64,000 nt of DNA from Actinomycetaceae bacterium (GCA_030537795.1 JAUNVE010000006.1:1-64000); one strand, 5' to 3'; positions 9,346-18,054 are shown, numbered from the stretch's first letter. Numbers and translations: made by a program. The notes: generated by a model not told the origin, from the sequence alone.

Positions 9346-9692
9346 GCAACTCCATCTCGTAGCTCGCCGCGACGAAGTACTTCGAGTTGTTCATCCAAAA
9401 GAACCTGGAGCTCTTCTTCGCTACGACGTTCAAGCAGCATATCCCAGTGGGTGCGCACAGGCTTTGGAGGCTTCGTTTCTTCCGGCTCAGTTTCGCCTAA
9501 AAATTCAGCGGGTGCGCCGCATTTGCATTCCCAGGTGGCCGGGGGTTCGGCATCGACGGACATGGTAACGGAAAAGATATGGCCGTTCTCGCACTGATAG
9601 CGCTTTTGAGAACGGTCAGCGAAAACAATGCCGTCTTCTGTTTCCAGTGACTTGGCACCGATTTGCATGCCGCGCAAGGCGCGATCTGCCAT
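9333..9692 (-). CDS. rbpA: RNA polymerase-binding protein RbpA
   Basis: A 119-residue actinobacterial transcription factor. It has the RbpA core with cysteines in RYQCENGHIFSV and WECKCGAPAEF, the basic linker, and the C-terminal sigma-interaction domain (RTHWDMLLERRSEEEL). RbpA binds RNA polymerase and group I/II sigma factors, stabilises the open complex and affects rifampicin tolerance. The ATG at 9692 has a GGAGG Shine-Dalgarno. ppm1-rbpA adjacency is conserved (Rv2051c-Rv2050). A possible sigma-R-like promoter lies upstream. Confidence 0.95.
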   Translation of the reverse strand: MADRALRGMQIGAKSLETEDGIVFADRSQKRYQCENGHIFSVTMSVDAEPPATWECKCGAPAEFLGETEPEETKPPKPVRTHWDMLLERRSEEELQVLLDEQLEVLRRGELRDGVAYRR

Positions 9693-9766
9693 GAGGAAAA
9701 CCTCCTGAATAGCTTAATAAGATCAACTACCAGCTTAACAGAGGCATGCAAATCAACACCCTTTGA

Positions 9767-9792
9767 GACTCTCGCCACATATTGGCTATTCC
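9767..9792 (-). promoter_or_regulatory. Possible ECF sigma-R/SigH-type promoter upstream of rbpA
   Basis: On the minus strand GGAAT (9792-9788) is followed by exactly 18 nt and GTC (9769-9767). The oxidative-stress sigma-R/SigH consensus is GGAAT-N18-GTT, so there is one mismatch in the -10 part. Streptomyces rbpA is a known sigma-R target. Short motif, so chance is possible. Confidence 0.35.
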
Positions 9793-9868
9793 AGTTCTTA
9801 CGTTTCACGATTGGGAGTTTGGTTGTTAAATCAGGCGTCGTCTAACTCATTAGTTTCATCCGTGCTGG

Positions 9869-9905
9869 TTGACGTCAGTTACAGTATGCCGATAATGTAC
9901 ATTAT
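9869..9905 (+). promoter_or_regulatory. Promoter with 14-bp palindromic operator before the rhodanese lipoprotein gene
   Basis: TTGACG (9869-9874), a 16-nt spacer and GATAAT (9891-9896) form a good sigma-70-type promoter. A perfect 14-bp palindrome, ATAATGTACATTAT (9892-9905), covers the -10 element and the start-site region, the usual position of a repressor operator. The regulator is not identified. Confidence 0.55.
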
Positions 9906-9964
9906 GTCAGAATAAGAGGGTGGTAAAATCCTGCCAGTACCGTGATTTTGAGGAGGCACTCCCC

Positions 9965-10420
9965 GTGCGACAGATGAAGAAAATTAGCTCTCTATTATTA
10001 CTCTCAGCGCTGCTGCTGTCCGCGTGCGCGCACAGTTCGGATAAGTCGGAAGATGCCGCCGCTGAACAAGGCTCGGTTTCTCAGCCTTCGTCGACCTCCT
10101 CACAGGCAACTGACTCCGATCAGCTCTCCGCGCTCACCCTTGATAATGCAGCCGAATCTGATGTGCTCGTAATTGACGTGCGAACGCCGGAAGAATTTGC
10201 TGGCGGGCATATCCCCGGAGCTAAAAATGTTCCTCTGGACTCCATTTCCACTGAAATTGCATCCGTTGCGAGTGATAAAGATGAGCCACTTGCCCTGTAC
10301 TGTCGCTCCGGTAATCGGTCTGGGCAGGCCTTAGCGCTACTGGAGGACGCCGGCTATACAGCGATGGTAAATCTGGGCGGAATAATGAATTATTCAGGAC
10401 CGCTCGAAACCGGTAATTAA
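9965..10420 (+). CDS. Rhodanese-domain lipoprotein
   Basis: A 151-residue exported lipoprotein. It has a lipobox signal (LLLSALLLSAC), then a ~40-residue Ser/Gln/Ala-rich linker, then a single rhodanese domain with the active-site loop YCRSGNRSG. Rhodaneses carry sulfane sulfur on that cysteine; surface location suggests handling of extracellular sulfur or cyanide, which is inference. The GTG at 9965 is chosen because a GAGGAGG Shine-Dalgarno sits about 8 nt upstream; the ATG at 9974 would be too distant. A BASS transporter gene follows in the same direction after 68 nt. Confidence 0.85.
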   Translation: MRQMKKISSLLLLSALLLSACAHSSDKSEDAAAEQGSVSQPSSTSSQATDSDQLSALTLDNAAESDVLVIDVRTPEEFAGGHIPGAKNVPLDSISTEIASVASDKDEPLALYCRSGNRSGQALALLEDAGYTAMVNLGGIMNYSGPLETGN

Positions 10421-10475
10421 TCCATTTTATGTGTCTCATATAGTGAGCCAGTATCTGAGATTTTAGTGTAAATTC

Positions 10476-10481
10476 TAGACT
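10476..10481 (+). promoter_or_regulatory. -10 hexamer of a probable leaderless BASS-transporter transcript
   Basis: TAGACT, then 7 nt, then the ATG at 10489, with no Shine-Dalgarno in between. The transcript should begin at or within a base of the start codon. No clear -35 box. Confidence 0.4.
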
Positions 10482-10488
10482 TTCATAT

Positions 10489-11481
10489 ATGGCACCATCG
10501 AAAGACGCATTAGATCAACAACCTCGAACTTTGAATTCCGGTGAAGAACGCTCGGCTCAAATAGCTGTTACCGTCTTCCCTATCATCATTATCGCCGCCT
10601 TTGCCTTTGCATTCTTCCTACCGCAGGCTGTCACACCATTTGCCGGTTGGGTAACTCCCGCCCTGGGCATCATTATGTTTGGCATGGGTCTGACACTGAC
10701 AATCCCCGATTTCGAACTGGTCATCAAACGTCCACTCCCCGTTCTCATCGGCGTGATTTCGCAGTTCGTCATTATGCCCGTGGTGGGACTGGCCCTGGCC
10801 TGGATTTTTGGACTGCCCGGCGCATTAGCCGCTGGCGTTATTCTGGTGGGATCAGCCCCCGGAGGCACCTCTTCCAATGTGATTTCGTATCTGGCTCGCG
10901 GAGATGTGGCTTTATCAGTCACCATGACATCCATCTCCACTCTGCTGGCCCCCATATTCACTCCCCTGCTAACGCTATGGTTGGCGGGTTCGTGGATGAA
11001 AGTAGACGCGGGTTCTATGGCGATGTCAATTGTCAAAATAGTCGTCATTCCCGTTGTCGCTGGATTAGTCCTGCGCTACCTAGCTGGCTCCTTCGTCCAA
11101 AAAGTACTGCCGGCGCTTCCTTGGATTTCCGTCATTGGCATCGCCTATGTGGTGATGGCCGTTGTGTCGGGTTCGGCCGACAAAATTGTCGAGGCCGGAT
11201 TCCTCGTCCTACTTGTGGTCGTTTTACACAACGGCCTCGGGTATGCCCTCGGGTATGTAGTTGCCAAGGCGACCGGATCCACTGAAAGTGCTGCGCGTAC
11301 CACCTCGATTGAGGTTGGCATGCAAAACTCCGGTTTAGCTGCCGGCTTAGCGGCTGAACATCTAACTGCGGAAGCCGCCCTGCCCGCCGCCATCTTTTCG
11401 GTATGGCACAACATTTCGGGTGGCCTATACGCCTCTGCGTTGCGCAAACTCGACGCGCGTAAACAACAGATAACCGACTAG
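10489..11481 (+). CDS. Bile acid:sodium symporter (BASS) family transporter
   Basis: A 330-residue membrane protein with about ten helices and the BASS signature GSAPGGTSSNVISYLARGDVALS in the middle plus TSIEVGMQNSGLA near the C terminus. The family moves organic anions with sodium; bacterial YocS-type members have varied or unknown substrates (bile acids, pantothenate, keto acids, sulfur-containing anions), so the substrate cannot be read from sequence. The ATG lacks a Shine-Dalgarno and sits just after a TAGACT hexamer, suggesting its own leaderless transcript although the rhodanese gene is close upstream. Confidence 0.85.
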   Translation: MAPSKDALDQQPRTLNSGEERSAQIAVTVFPIIIIAAFAFAFFLPQAVTPFAGWVTPALGIIMFGMGLTLTIPDFELVIKRPLPVLIGVISQFVIMPVVGLALAWIFGLPGALAAGVILVGSAPGGTSSNVISYLARGDVALSVTMTSISTLLAPIFTPLLTLWLAGSWMKVDAGSMAMSIVKIVVIPVVAGLVLRYLAGSFVQKVLPALPWISVIGIAYVVMAVVSGSADKIVEAGFLVLLVVVLHNGLGYALGYVVAKATGSTESAARTTSIEVGMQNSGLAAGLAAEHLTAEAALPAAIFSVWHNISGGLYASALRKLDARKQQITD

Positions 11482-11482
11482 G

Positions 11483-12100
11483 TCACTCCCCCGTTTTTTC
11501 TATGGGGAACAGCCGACTCAACATGCCGATTAGGCGCTCTGTTGAGTCGGCTCCCTCAATTTGCTCAACGATCAGCGCTTCGGTGTAAATACTGAGTAAC
11601 AAATCAGCGATTTGTTTCAGCTCCTCAACCGATGGTGTGGTGTCGGTTCCGCGAAAAGACAAACCACTTCCTGCCGCAATAGATATCAAAGCCCGCGACA
11701 GAAAATCGCGCATATCGACGCATATGCGGCGCACGTCGTCATTTTGCAGGGCAATGCGAATGGCCTCCGCTTCCAGTAGTACCCACACTCGTCCGAGCGG
11801 TCGCAGACTTTGCAAAATAGAACGCATTGCCGCCACACTTGAGACCCGCTCCCCCTGATTGTCTATCCCGTGTTGCACTGCTTCAACCATGCGGTGAGTA
11901 AAACTTGCCAGCGCTTCAGCAAAAACTTCCTCTTTAGTCGAGAAATTCGAGTAGAAGGCGCCGCGCGTGAATCCGGCAGCGTTGACGAGGTCGTCGACAG
12001 TTGCTCCTGCCACCCCCTTGTCGGCAAAAACCTGTGCGGAGGCGAGTATTAACCGTTCGCGGGTATTTGCACGTGTGCGTTTTTCATCGCTATCCGCCAT
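11483..12100 (-). CDS. TetR family transcriptional regulator
   Basis: A 205-residue TetR-type repressor. The N-terminal HTH reads LILASAQVFADKGVAGATVDDL then AAGFTRGAFYSNFSTKEEVF, a near-canonical TetR DNA-binding domain; the C-terminal ligand domain is all-helical. It is divergent from the MMPL/YhgE operon with an 87-bp spacer containing the inverted repeat CAATAC-N6-GTATTG, so it most likely represses that operon and itself. Shine-Dalgarno AGAGG precedes the ATG at 12100. It converges on the BASS gene with one base between stops. Confidence 0.9.
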   Translation of the reverse strand: MADSDEKRTRANTRERLILASAQVFADKGVAGATVDDLVNAAGFTRGAFYSNFSTKEEVFAEALASFTHRMVEAVQHGIDNQGERVSSVAAMRSILQSLRPLGRVWVLLEAEAIRIALQNDDVRRICVDMRDFLSRALISIAAGSGLSFRGTDTTPSVEELKQIADLLLSIYTEALIVEQIEGADSTERLIGMLSRLFPIEKTGE

Positions 12101-12134
12101 TTCACACCTCTGCCGGTAGAGTTTTCTTCTCGCT

Positions 12135-12152
12135 CAATACATAATAGTATTG
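12135..12152. promoter_or_regulatory. Inverted-repeat operator between tetR and the MMPL gene
   Basis: CAATAC-ATAATA-GTATTG: perfect 6-bp arms with a 6-nt centre, placed midway in the divergent intergenic region and overlapping any -10 elements there. This size and position fit a TetR operator, presumably for the divergent regulator. Confidence 0.55.
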
Positions 12153-12187
12153 ACTATAGAAATGTATCGACTTTTGAGGAGTCGTGA

Positions 12188-14839
12188 GTGTCCGCACTGC
12201 TATATCGCGTAGGAACAACAGCCGTTGAACGAGCCAAATCCGTGCTATTGGCATGGATTGCTCTGCTGTTACTCACCGCATTCGGGGCATACTCCCTCGG
12301 GGGCGTGTTGACAAATGACTTCACCATTCCGGGCACTGAAGGTCAGCGCGGTCTTGACGTGATGAATGAACGGTTCCCTGAACTTTCCGGCACTTCCGGG
12401 CAAATTGTTTTCGGCGTGGACGAAGGCGAAGACATTCACGACCACCGGGCGGCCATTGAAAACATCGTGGAAGAAGCCAGCACTTTGCCAAGCGCCGAAA
12501 CGGTAAGTAATCCGTTTGACGATTCCATGATGGATCCACTTATTTCAGATAACAACCGGTATGCGCTGGCGCAGGTTCAGTTCGGGTTTCACCTCGACTC
12601 CATCGATCAAGATCAGGTTGATCAACTCGTTGAAATCGCTCAGCAGGGTGAGGCCGATGGCATGAGCGTCCATGTCGGTGGCCAGATCATGTCGTTAACT
12701 GAAATTCCGCTATCTCCCCTAGAAGCCGCCGGCGTTGTGCTAGCCCTGATTGTGCTAGCAGTAGCTTTCCGCTCTATCATTTCCGCCACAGTGCCCATTA
12801 TGAGCGCGCTACTCGGTGTGGGGATAGCGATGGCCACCGTCCTCATGCTGGCGGCATTTATGCCTATTTCCACGACGACGCCGACACTTGCCATTATGCT
12901 CGGTCTGGCCGTCGGCATTGATTACGCGCTGTTCATCGTCTCACGCCACCGAGACCAATTGGCCCAGGGGCTAACGGTTGGCGAATCGATTCCTCGCGCA
13001 ATTGCTACTTCCGGAGGAGCAGTCTTATTTGCTGGATCAACCGTAGTTATCGCTCTTGCCGCATTAGTCGTTGCCAAAATTCCCTTCCTATCGGTGATGG
13101 GCCTATGTGCGGCATTTGCGGTTGCAGTGGCCGCCTTATTCGCCGTTACCGGATTGCCGGCCATTCTCTCGCTATTTGGAGATCGACTACGCCCCAAAAA
13201 ACGCCGTCAGCAAGAGGCAACCGAGGAGGAAGCCGAGGTGGAAGTCGCCCCGAGGGGTCCTTCTCGCTGGTGGGTCGGTGTAGTCACCTCCCATCCCTGG
13301 CTAACTATCGTGTCGGTAACAGCAATTGTGGCGGTTATGACGATCCCGGCTTCAGGCTTGCGGATTGCGCTCCCCGATAATGGCGTGGAGCCTGAATCCT
13401 CGATGCCACGGCAAACTTATGATCTGGTAGCCCAGGAATTTGGTCCCGGCTCCAACGGCCCGCTGGTTGTGATTGGGGATATCATCACCTCCCATGACCC
13501 GTTGCAGCTGATGGAAAACTTGAAAAACGACATCGCTGAGATGCCAAATGTAGAAAGCGTACAGCTCGCGACGCCCAACCGAACCGGAGATCTCGGAGTA
13601 GTCATTATTATTCCGCGGGAAGGTCCCGAAGCCGTATCGACTGAAAACCTAGTTCACGACTTACGCAGTGCCGCCGACACGTGGGAGGACCGCTACGATA
13701 TTGCTAACGTGCTCGTTACCGGCAATACAGCAGTTGGTATCGACGTGTCGGAGCGACTGTTTGATGCGCTACTACCATTTGGCACCGTGGTAGTGGGGCT
13801 ATCCCTTATCCTCTTGCTCATAGTTTTCCGTTCCGTATGGGTATCGATTAAGGCAACTCTCGGCTATCTGTTTTCGGTAGGCGCCGCCTTCGGAGTCACC
13901 AGTCTCGTCTTCCTCGACGGATGGGCTAATGATCTGCTATTTATCGGTCAGGTCGGCCCGGTGATCTCTTTTATGCCCATCATTCTCATGGGCGTACTCT
14001 TTGGACTAGCCATGGACTACGAAGTCTTTTTGGTATCGCGAATGCGCGAAGACTATGTGCACACCGGTAATGCTCGCGAATCAATTACGACCGGGTTTGT
14101 CGCATCGGCACCGGTGGTGGTAGCTGCCGCTCTGATTATGATCTCGGTCTTTTCGGGCTTTATCCCCGGAGGATCCTTCTACGTCCAACCCATTGCATTC
14201 GGCCTAGCGATAGGCGTAGCTGTCGATGCATTCCTGGTACGCATGACTCTGGTACCAGCCGTTCTCCAAATCCTTGGGGACCGCGCGTGGCATATTCCGA
14301 CATGGCTGGATCGCATGCTCCCCACATTTGACGTTGAGGGCGCCGGTATGACTTCTCGTTTCAAACACCTGGAATGGCAGCGCCAGTATGGCAAGGTTGT
14401 TGCCCGCGCCGACAATGTCACTATTTCCGACTCCCACGGCGAGGTTGTATCGCAAGCCTGTCTGAATATCCATGAGGGAGAAACTATTCGTTTAACGGGC
14501 TCCCCCATCGCCACCGAAGCATTTCTGGCTACCTTTGGAGCGCGGATGCGCCCAACGGAAGGGACCGTATTCGTTTTCGACACATCAACGATTGATGAAG
14601 CCGGGCGAGTAATCTCGCGGGCACCTTATCTTTCTCACCGCGATATTCCACTACGTGCGGTATCCCGCCCGCGACTCATTCTCATCAACCGCACATTACG
14701 GCCATTCGAACGCCAGATCGTCCTCGATAATCTCGATAAAGGCGGCGCCACCGTTCTCGGCCCTATGGCACATGACTCATTCGACAATATGACTGATTAC
14801 GACGTTCCGACGCCGTTGAGGGAGGACGTGCTCGTATGA
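12188..14839 (+). CDS. MMPL family (RND) transporter with degenerate ABC-ATPase-like C-terminal domain
   Basis: An 883-residue protein. Residues ~1-710 form an MmpL/RND exporter: a membrane helix at 18-40, a large exported loop, a bundle with GLAVGIDYALFIVSRHRDQ, then a second repeat with GLAMDYEVFLVSRMRED; both Asp-Tyr pairs match the MmpL3 proton relay. Residues ~720-883 resemble an ABC nucleotide-binding domain (DNVTISDSHGEVV, IHEGETIRLTG, MRPTEGTVFVFD) but Walker A reads GSPIATEA (residues 771-778; Lys to Glu) and the Walker-B-like LILINR lacks Asp-Glu. So the tail should not hydrolyse ATP. GTG start with GAGGAG Shine-Dalgarno; coupled to the YhgE gene by ATGA. Confidence 0.88.
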   Translation: MSALLYRVGTTAVERAKSVLLAWIALLLLTAFGAYSLGGVLTNDFTIPGTEGQRGLDVMNERFPELSGTSGQIVFGVDEGEDIHDHRAAIENIVEEASTLPSAETVSNPFDDSMMDPLISDNNRYALAQVQFGFHLDSIDQDQVDQLVEIAQQGEADGMSVHVGGQIMSLTEIPLSPLEAAGVVLALIVLAVAFRSIISATVPIMSALLGVGIAMATVLMLAAFMPISTTTPTLAIMLGLAVGIDYALFIVSRHRDQLAQGLTVGESIPRAIATSGGAVLFAGSTVVIALAALVVAKIPFLSVMGLCAAFAVAVAALFAVTGLPAILSLFGDRLRPKKRRQQEATEEEAEVEVAPRGPSRWWVGVVTSHPWLTIVSVTAIVAVMTIPASGLRIALPDNGVEPESSMPRQTYDLVAQEFGPGSNGPLVVIGDIITSHDPLQLMENLKNDIAEMPNVESVQLATPNRTGDLGVVIIIPREGPEAVSTENLVHDLRSAADTWEDRYDIANVLVTGNTAVGIDVSERLFDALLPFGTVVVGLSLILLLIVFRSVWVSIKATLGYLFSVGAAFGVTSLVFLDGWANDLLFIGQVGPVISFMPIILMGVLFGLAMDYEVFLVSRMREDYVHTGNARESITTGFVASAPVVVAAALIMISVFSGFIPGGSFYVQPIAFGLAIGVAVDAFLVRMTLVPAVLQILGDRAWHIPTWLDRMLPTFDVEGAGMTSRFKHLEWQRQYGKVVARADNVTISDSHGEVVSQACLNIHEGETIRLTGSPIATEAFLATFGARMRPTEGTVFVFDTSTIDEAGRVISRAPYLSHRDIPLRAVSRPRLILINRTLRPFERQIVLDNLDKGGATVLGPMAHDSFDNMTDYDVPTPLREDVLV

Positions 14840-17349
14840 CTATGACACTCCGGGATTGGAGGGCGGTTCTCACGGTTCTTCTTTTGCCTTTACTGGCTAC
14901 CGCCCTGACACTGTGGTCACTGGCTGACCGCGCCGAGAACTTTGACCAGGTTCCGGCAGCTATTGTTAACCTTGATAGCGGCGCGACTATGGAAGTGGAT
15001 GGTAAAGAACAGTTTGTTCCCCTGGGTCGTGAACTAGCGGCCGGACTGATGTATCCGCCCGAGGATGTCGAACCGAATCTTGACTGGGAGTTAGTAACAG
15101 AGCAGACCGCACAACGGGGGCTCGAAAACGGCGATTACGAAGCCGTTATTACGATTCCCGAAAAATTCTCATCGCATCTGACCACCATTGGACAAAAATC
15201 AGCGACTCCCGCGCTTATTACGGTGACCTCCAATGATGCCTCCTCAGAACTGATGGGAGTAATATCCACACAAATCGCTTCGGCAGCCGCCTATTCAATG
15301 GGGTCGACGTTAACAGAACAAATGCTCGACCAGATATATCTAGGCTTCAATGATATGTCGGACCAATTGATGGAAGCTGCTGCCGGGGCACAGGAGCTCG
15401 ACGAAGGAGCTCAGCAGCTGAGTTCAGGTCTCGATGCACTGCAAGATGGGAGCAATCAACTGGCTGGAGGAGTTTCGAGTTTGACTACCGGTCTCGAAAC
15501 CCTAGCTGGTGGAACTCGTCAGTTAAGTGGTGGCGCCCATCAGCTCACCGGTGGTGTCAATGACTTAGCAGCCGGTGCAGATAGTCTGAATAAGGGCCTC
15601 CACCAATTCCGTGATGGCTTTGTCGGCACCCCGCACTCCCCCGGCTTGAAAACTGGCATCAATGGATTGAACCGTGCCGTCAACGGGCCGGGAGGTTTAG
15701 CCGAAGGCGCGCAACAGCTGGCCGATGGTGCAGAGCAGTTAAATGAGGGCGTTGATCAGCTGACGCAAGCTCTGCAAAAAATCACTGGACCATTAGCTGA
15801 GCTTGAAGCCAAGCTGCCTCCGGGGTTGGGAGATGACCTTCCAACCCATGCCGAAATCCAAGGAATCATTGATCGTTTACACAATTCTCTGGCAAACTCT
15901 GAAGCACTATTGGCATCGATTAAAGAACAACTTGAAGGCTCTGCCACCACAGTCGGAATAATTCCGCGCTTGCGAGAATCTGTGGCACAGTGCCCTGCTG
16001 ATGAACAACCCGAATACTGTGCTCGACTGGCGCAATCTGTTGATCAACTGGCGGTACTGGTTGCGCAAATGCCGACCTCGGATCCTAATCTAGATGCCGC
16101 TTTGGCAGAGTTTAACCAGCTCATACAGGACTCAGGAATCGATACCATTGTGGATCAGGTTCTGCAGTTGCAAAAAGAAATCGAACAATTCATTGATGAG
16201 TTCGAAAAGGCCGGCGGATTTACCGGTGTCGATACGCAATTGACACAACTTCGAGAAGGCTCCCGCCAACTCAGTGAGGGAGCACGACAACTGTCTCATG
16301 GCATCGATGGAACTGCGCAGTCACCGGGCTTGGCACAGGGACTCAATGAGCTAGCACATGCTACCCAAAAACTTGCTCAGGGACTTGATGGAACCTCGTC
16401 GCAACCTGGTTTACTCTACGGTTCTGAGCAACTGGCCTACGGATTGCATCAATTGCAACCGGGAGTAGGACAACTGAGCCAGGGAATCAACCGCTTAGTC
16501 ACTGGTGCCGACCAAAGTGCGAACGGCTCCCGTCAACTTGAGGGCGGGGCCTGGCAACTGGCCGACGGCACTTCACAGGCGGTCTTAGGAGCCTCACAAT
16601 TAATCGAAGGTACCGATCGTTTCGCCTCTGAATTAGCCGATGGTGCGGAACAAGTACCGACCTACACAGATGCTGAACGAACGCGAATGGTTCAAATGGG
16701 TGCTGTCCCAATTAGAAGTGAGGCTTCGATTTTGAATGAAGCCCGATCCGGGGCAAATGCGACCTTCCCTTGGGCCGCCGCTTTTGTTTTGTGGATCGGC
16801 GCATTCGGAACTTTCCTAGCCATGCCAGGTTTGCGAAAACGAGAGTTGGCCGCGGAGCATTCCGCCGCAATGGTGGCGTGGAATTCGTGGAAATGGGCTG
16901 CTGTACTGGGACTGATCCAAGCGGCCGGAGTAGCCCTGGTAGCAACTGCTCTGGGAGTCAGACCAACCGACCTCACAACCACCACAATTCTCATGGTTAT
17001 CGGAGCACTATCTTTTGCCGCTATTAATCAGGCCTTACTAGCTGTTGCTGGCGCGCGTCTGGGACGCATCCTGGCACTGCTGTTTTTAGTCGTGCAGATG
17101 GTGTCCTTAGGTGGCATCGTCCCCATTGAGACGGCGCCGGAAGCATTTCGTGCGCTTAATGCCATTCTTCCGCTTTCAGTGCTGACTGATGGGCTGACGC
17201 ATACGGTAATGGGCGGTGAACTCACCACCTTCCTGGCCACGGCAGCACCGTTGGCGGCCTGGGGATTAGTAGCATTTGTGTTGACGATTGTTGCAGCTTC
17301 TAAGGCTCGTCAGTTTGAACCGCAGCAGTTGCGACGCAAATATGCCTAA
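14836..17349 (+). CDS. YhgE/Pip family membrane protein with heptad-like repeats
   Basis: An 837-residue protein with one N-terminal helix (~8-28), an exported domain, and long arrays of seven-residue repeats of the form QLxxGxxxL (residues ~180-265, 280-310 and 465-600; e.g. GAQQLSSGLDAL). A C-terminal bundle of about six helices related to ABC-2 permeases starts near residue 640. YhgE/Pip proteins include the lactococcal phage infection protein and EsaA-like secretion partners. Its gene overlaps the MMPL gene and the pair is probably controlled by the divergent TetR. It may act with the MMPL protein as an envelope export complex; that is inference. Confidence 0.85.
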   Translation: MTMTLRDWRAVLTVLLLPLLATALTLWSLADRAENFDQVPAAIVNLDSGATMEVDGKEQFVPLGRELAAGLMYPPEDVEPNLDWELVTEQTAQRGLENGDYEAVITIPEKFSSHLTTIGQKSATPALITVTSNDASSELMGVISTQIASAAAYSMGSTLTEQMLDQIYLGFNDMSDQLMEAAAGAQELDEGAQQLSSGLDALQDGSNQLAGGVSSLTTGLETLAGGTRQLSGGAHQLTGGVNDLAAGADSLNKGLHQFRDGFVGTPHSPGLKTGINGLNRAVNGPGGLAEGAQQLADGAEQLNEGVDQLTQALQKITGPLAELEAKLPPGLGDDLPTHAEIQGIIDRLHNSLANSEALLASIKEQLEGSATTVGIIPRLRESVAQCPADEQPEYCARLAQSVDQLAVLVAQMPTSDPNLDAALAEFNQLIQDSGIDTIVDQVLQLQKEIEQFIDEFEKAGGFTGVDTQLTQLREGSRQLSEGARQLSHGIDGTAQSPGLAQGLNELAHATQKLAQGLDGTSSQPGLLYGSEQLAYGLHQLQPGVGQLSQGINRLVTGADQSANGSRQLEGGAWQLADGTSQAVLGASQLIEGTDRFASELADGAEQVPTYTDAERTRMVQMGAVPIRSEASILNEARSGANATFPWAAAFVLWIGAFGTFLAMPGLRKRELAAEHSAAMVAWNSWKWAAVLGLIQAAGVALVATALGVRPTDLTTTTILMVIGALSFAAINQALLAVAGARLGRILALLFLVVQMVSLGGIVPIETAPEAFRALNAILPLSVLTDGLTHTVMGGELTTFLATAAPLAAWGLVAFVLTIVAASKARQFEPQQLRRKYA

Positions 17350-17434
17350 CTGAAGTCGATTTGCAATCGTCCAGATATACTCTGGCGCGCTATCCAAGCA
17401 ACTGCTGATCGAGAGGCTTTTGCTGAGGCCGAAG

Positions 17435-17473
17435 TTTGGTTGCCCCATAGTTGCCGTGAATGGGGCAACCAAA
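17435..17473. terminator. Long hairpin between convergent YhgE and merR genes
   Basis: A perfect 14-bp stem (17435-17448 pairs with 17460-17473) encloses an 11-nt loop; core arms are GGTTGCCCCAT and ATGGGGCAACC. It lies between two convergent stop codons. There is no U-tract on either side, so terminator activity is likely but not typical. Confidence 0.55.
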
Positions 17474-17493
17474 TAAATGAAAACAAAAAGACT

Positions 17494-18054
17494 TTATGAA
17501 GCAGACCGGCGTGCACGTCGACGTGCCGCGAGTTCATCCACCGCCGGTACCTCAGCGGTTGCTTCTTCGGTGGGGAGATCGGCAAGGGAGCCTTCAATTT
17601 CACGCCACACGCGCCCAACCGCAATGCCGAAAACGCCCTGGCCTCCCTCAATCAGGTCGATCATCTCGTCGCGAGAGCGACATTCGTATACGGAGGCACC
17701 GTCACTCATCAGGGTAATTGTCGACAGATCCTCGACACCTCGATCCTTTAGGTGTGCTACCGCTTCACGGATCTGCTGGAGAGATACACCGGTGTCGAGT
17801 AAGCGTTTAACGACTTTGAGCACAAGAATGTCGCGAAAAGAGTACAAACGTTGCGAACCCGAGCCCTGGGCATTGCGAATCGACGGTTCAACGAGCCCGG
17901 TTCGTGCCCAATAGTCAAGCTGTCGGTAAGTGATGCCGGCAGCATGGCAAGCCACTTTACCTCGATAACCGGTATCGGGGCCAAGATCAGCGAGAAGATC
18001 CCCAAAGAGCATGCCCTGCTGGGGCGTCCCCTGGGCTGACGTTTGATTACTCAC
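17494..18054 (-). CDS. MerR family regulator (Rv1830-type)
   Basis: A 186-residue MerR-type regulator. The winged HTH reads GKVACHAAGITYRQLDYWARTGLV then GSQRLYSFRDILVLKVVKRLL; a helical dimerisation region and a variable C terminus ending in an Arg-rich tail follow. It resembles the second MerR regulator of the garA-ftsR neighbourhood in mycobacteria (Rv1830). GTG start at 18054 with GAGGAG Shine-Dalgarno. It has its own promoter (TTGACC-N17-TAGCGT), so it need not be co-transcribed with ftsR 139 nt upstream. The effector is unknown. Confidence 0.85.
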   Translation of the reverse strand: MSNQTSAQGTPQQGMLFGDLLADLGPDTGYRGKVACHAAGITYRQLDYWARTGLVEPSIRNAQGSGSQRLYSFRDILVLKVVKRLLDTGVSLQQIREAVAHLKDRGVEDLSTITLMSDGASVYECRSRDEMIDLIEGGQGVFGIAVGRVWREIEGSLADLPTEEATAEVPAVDELAARRRARRSAS

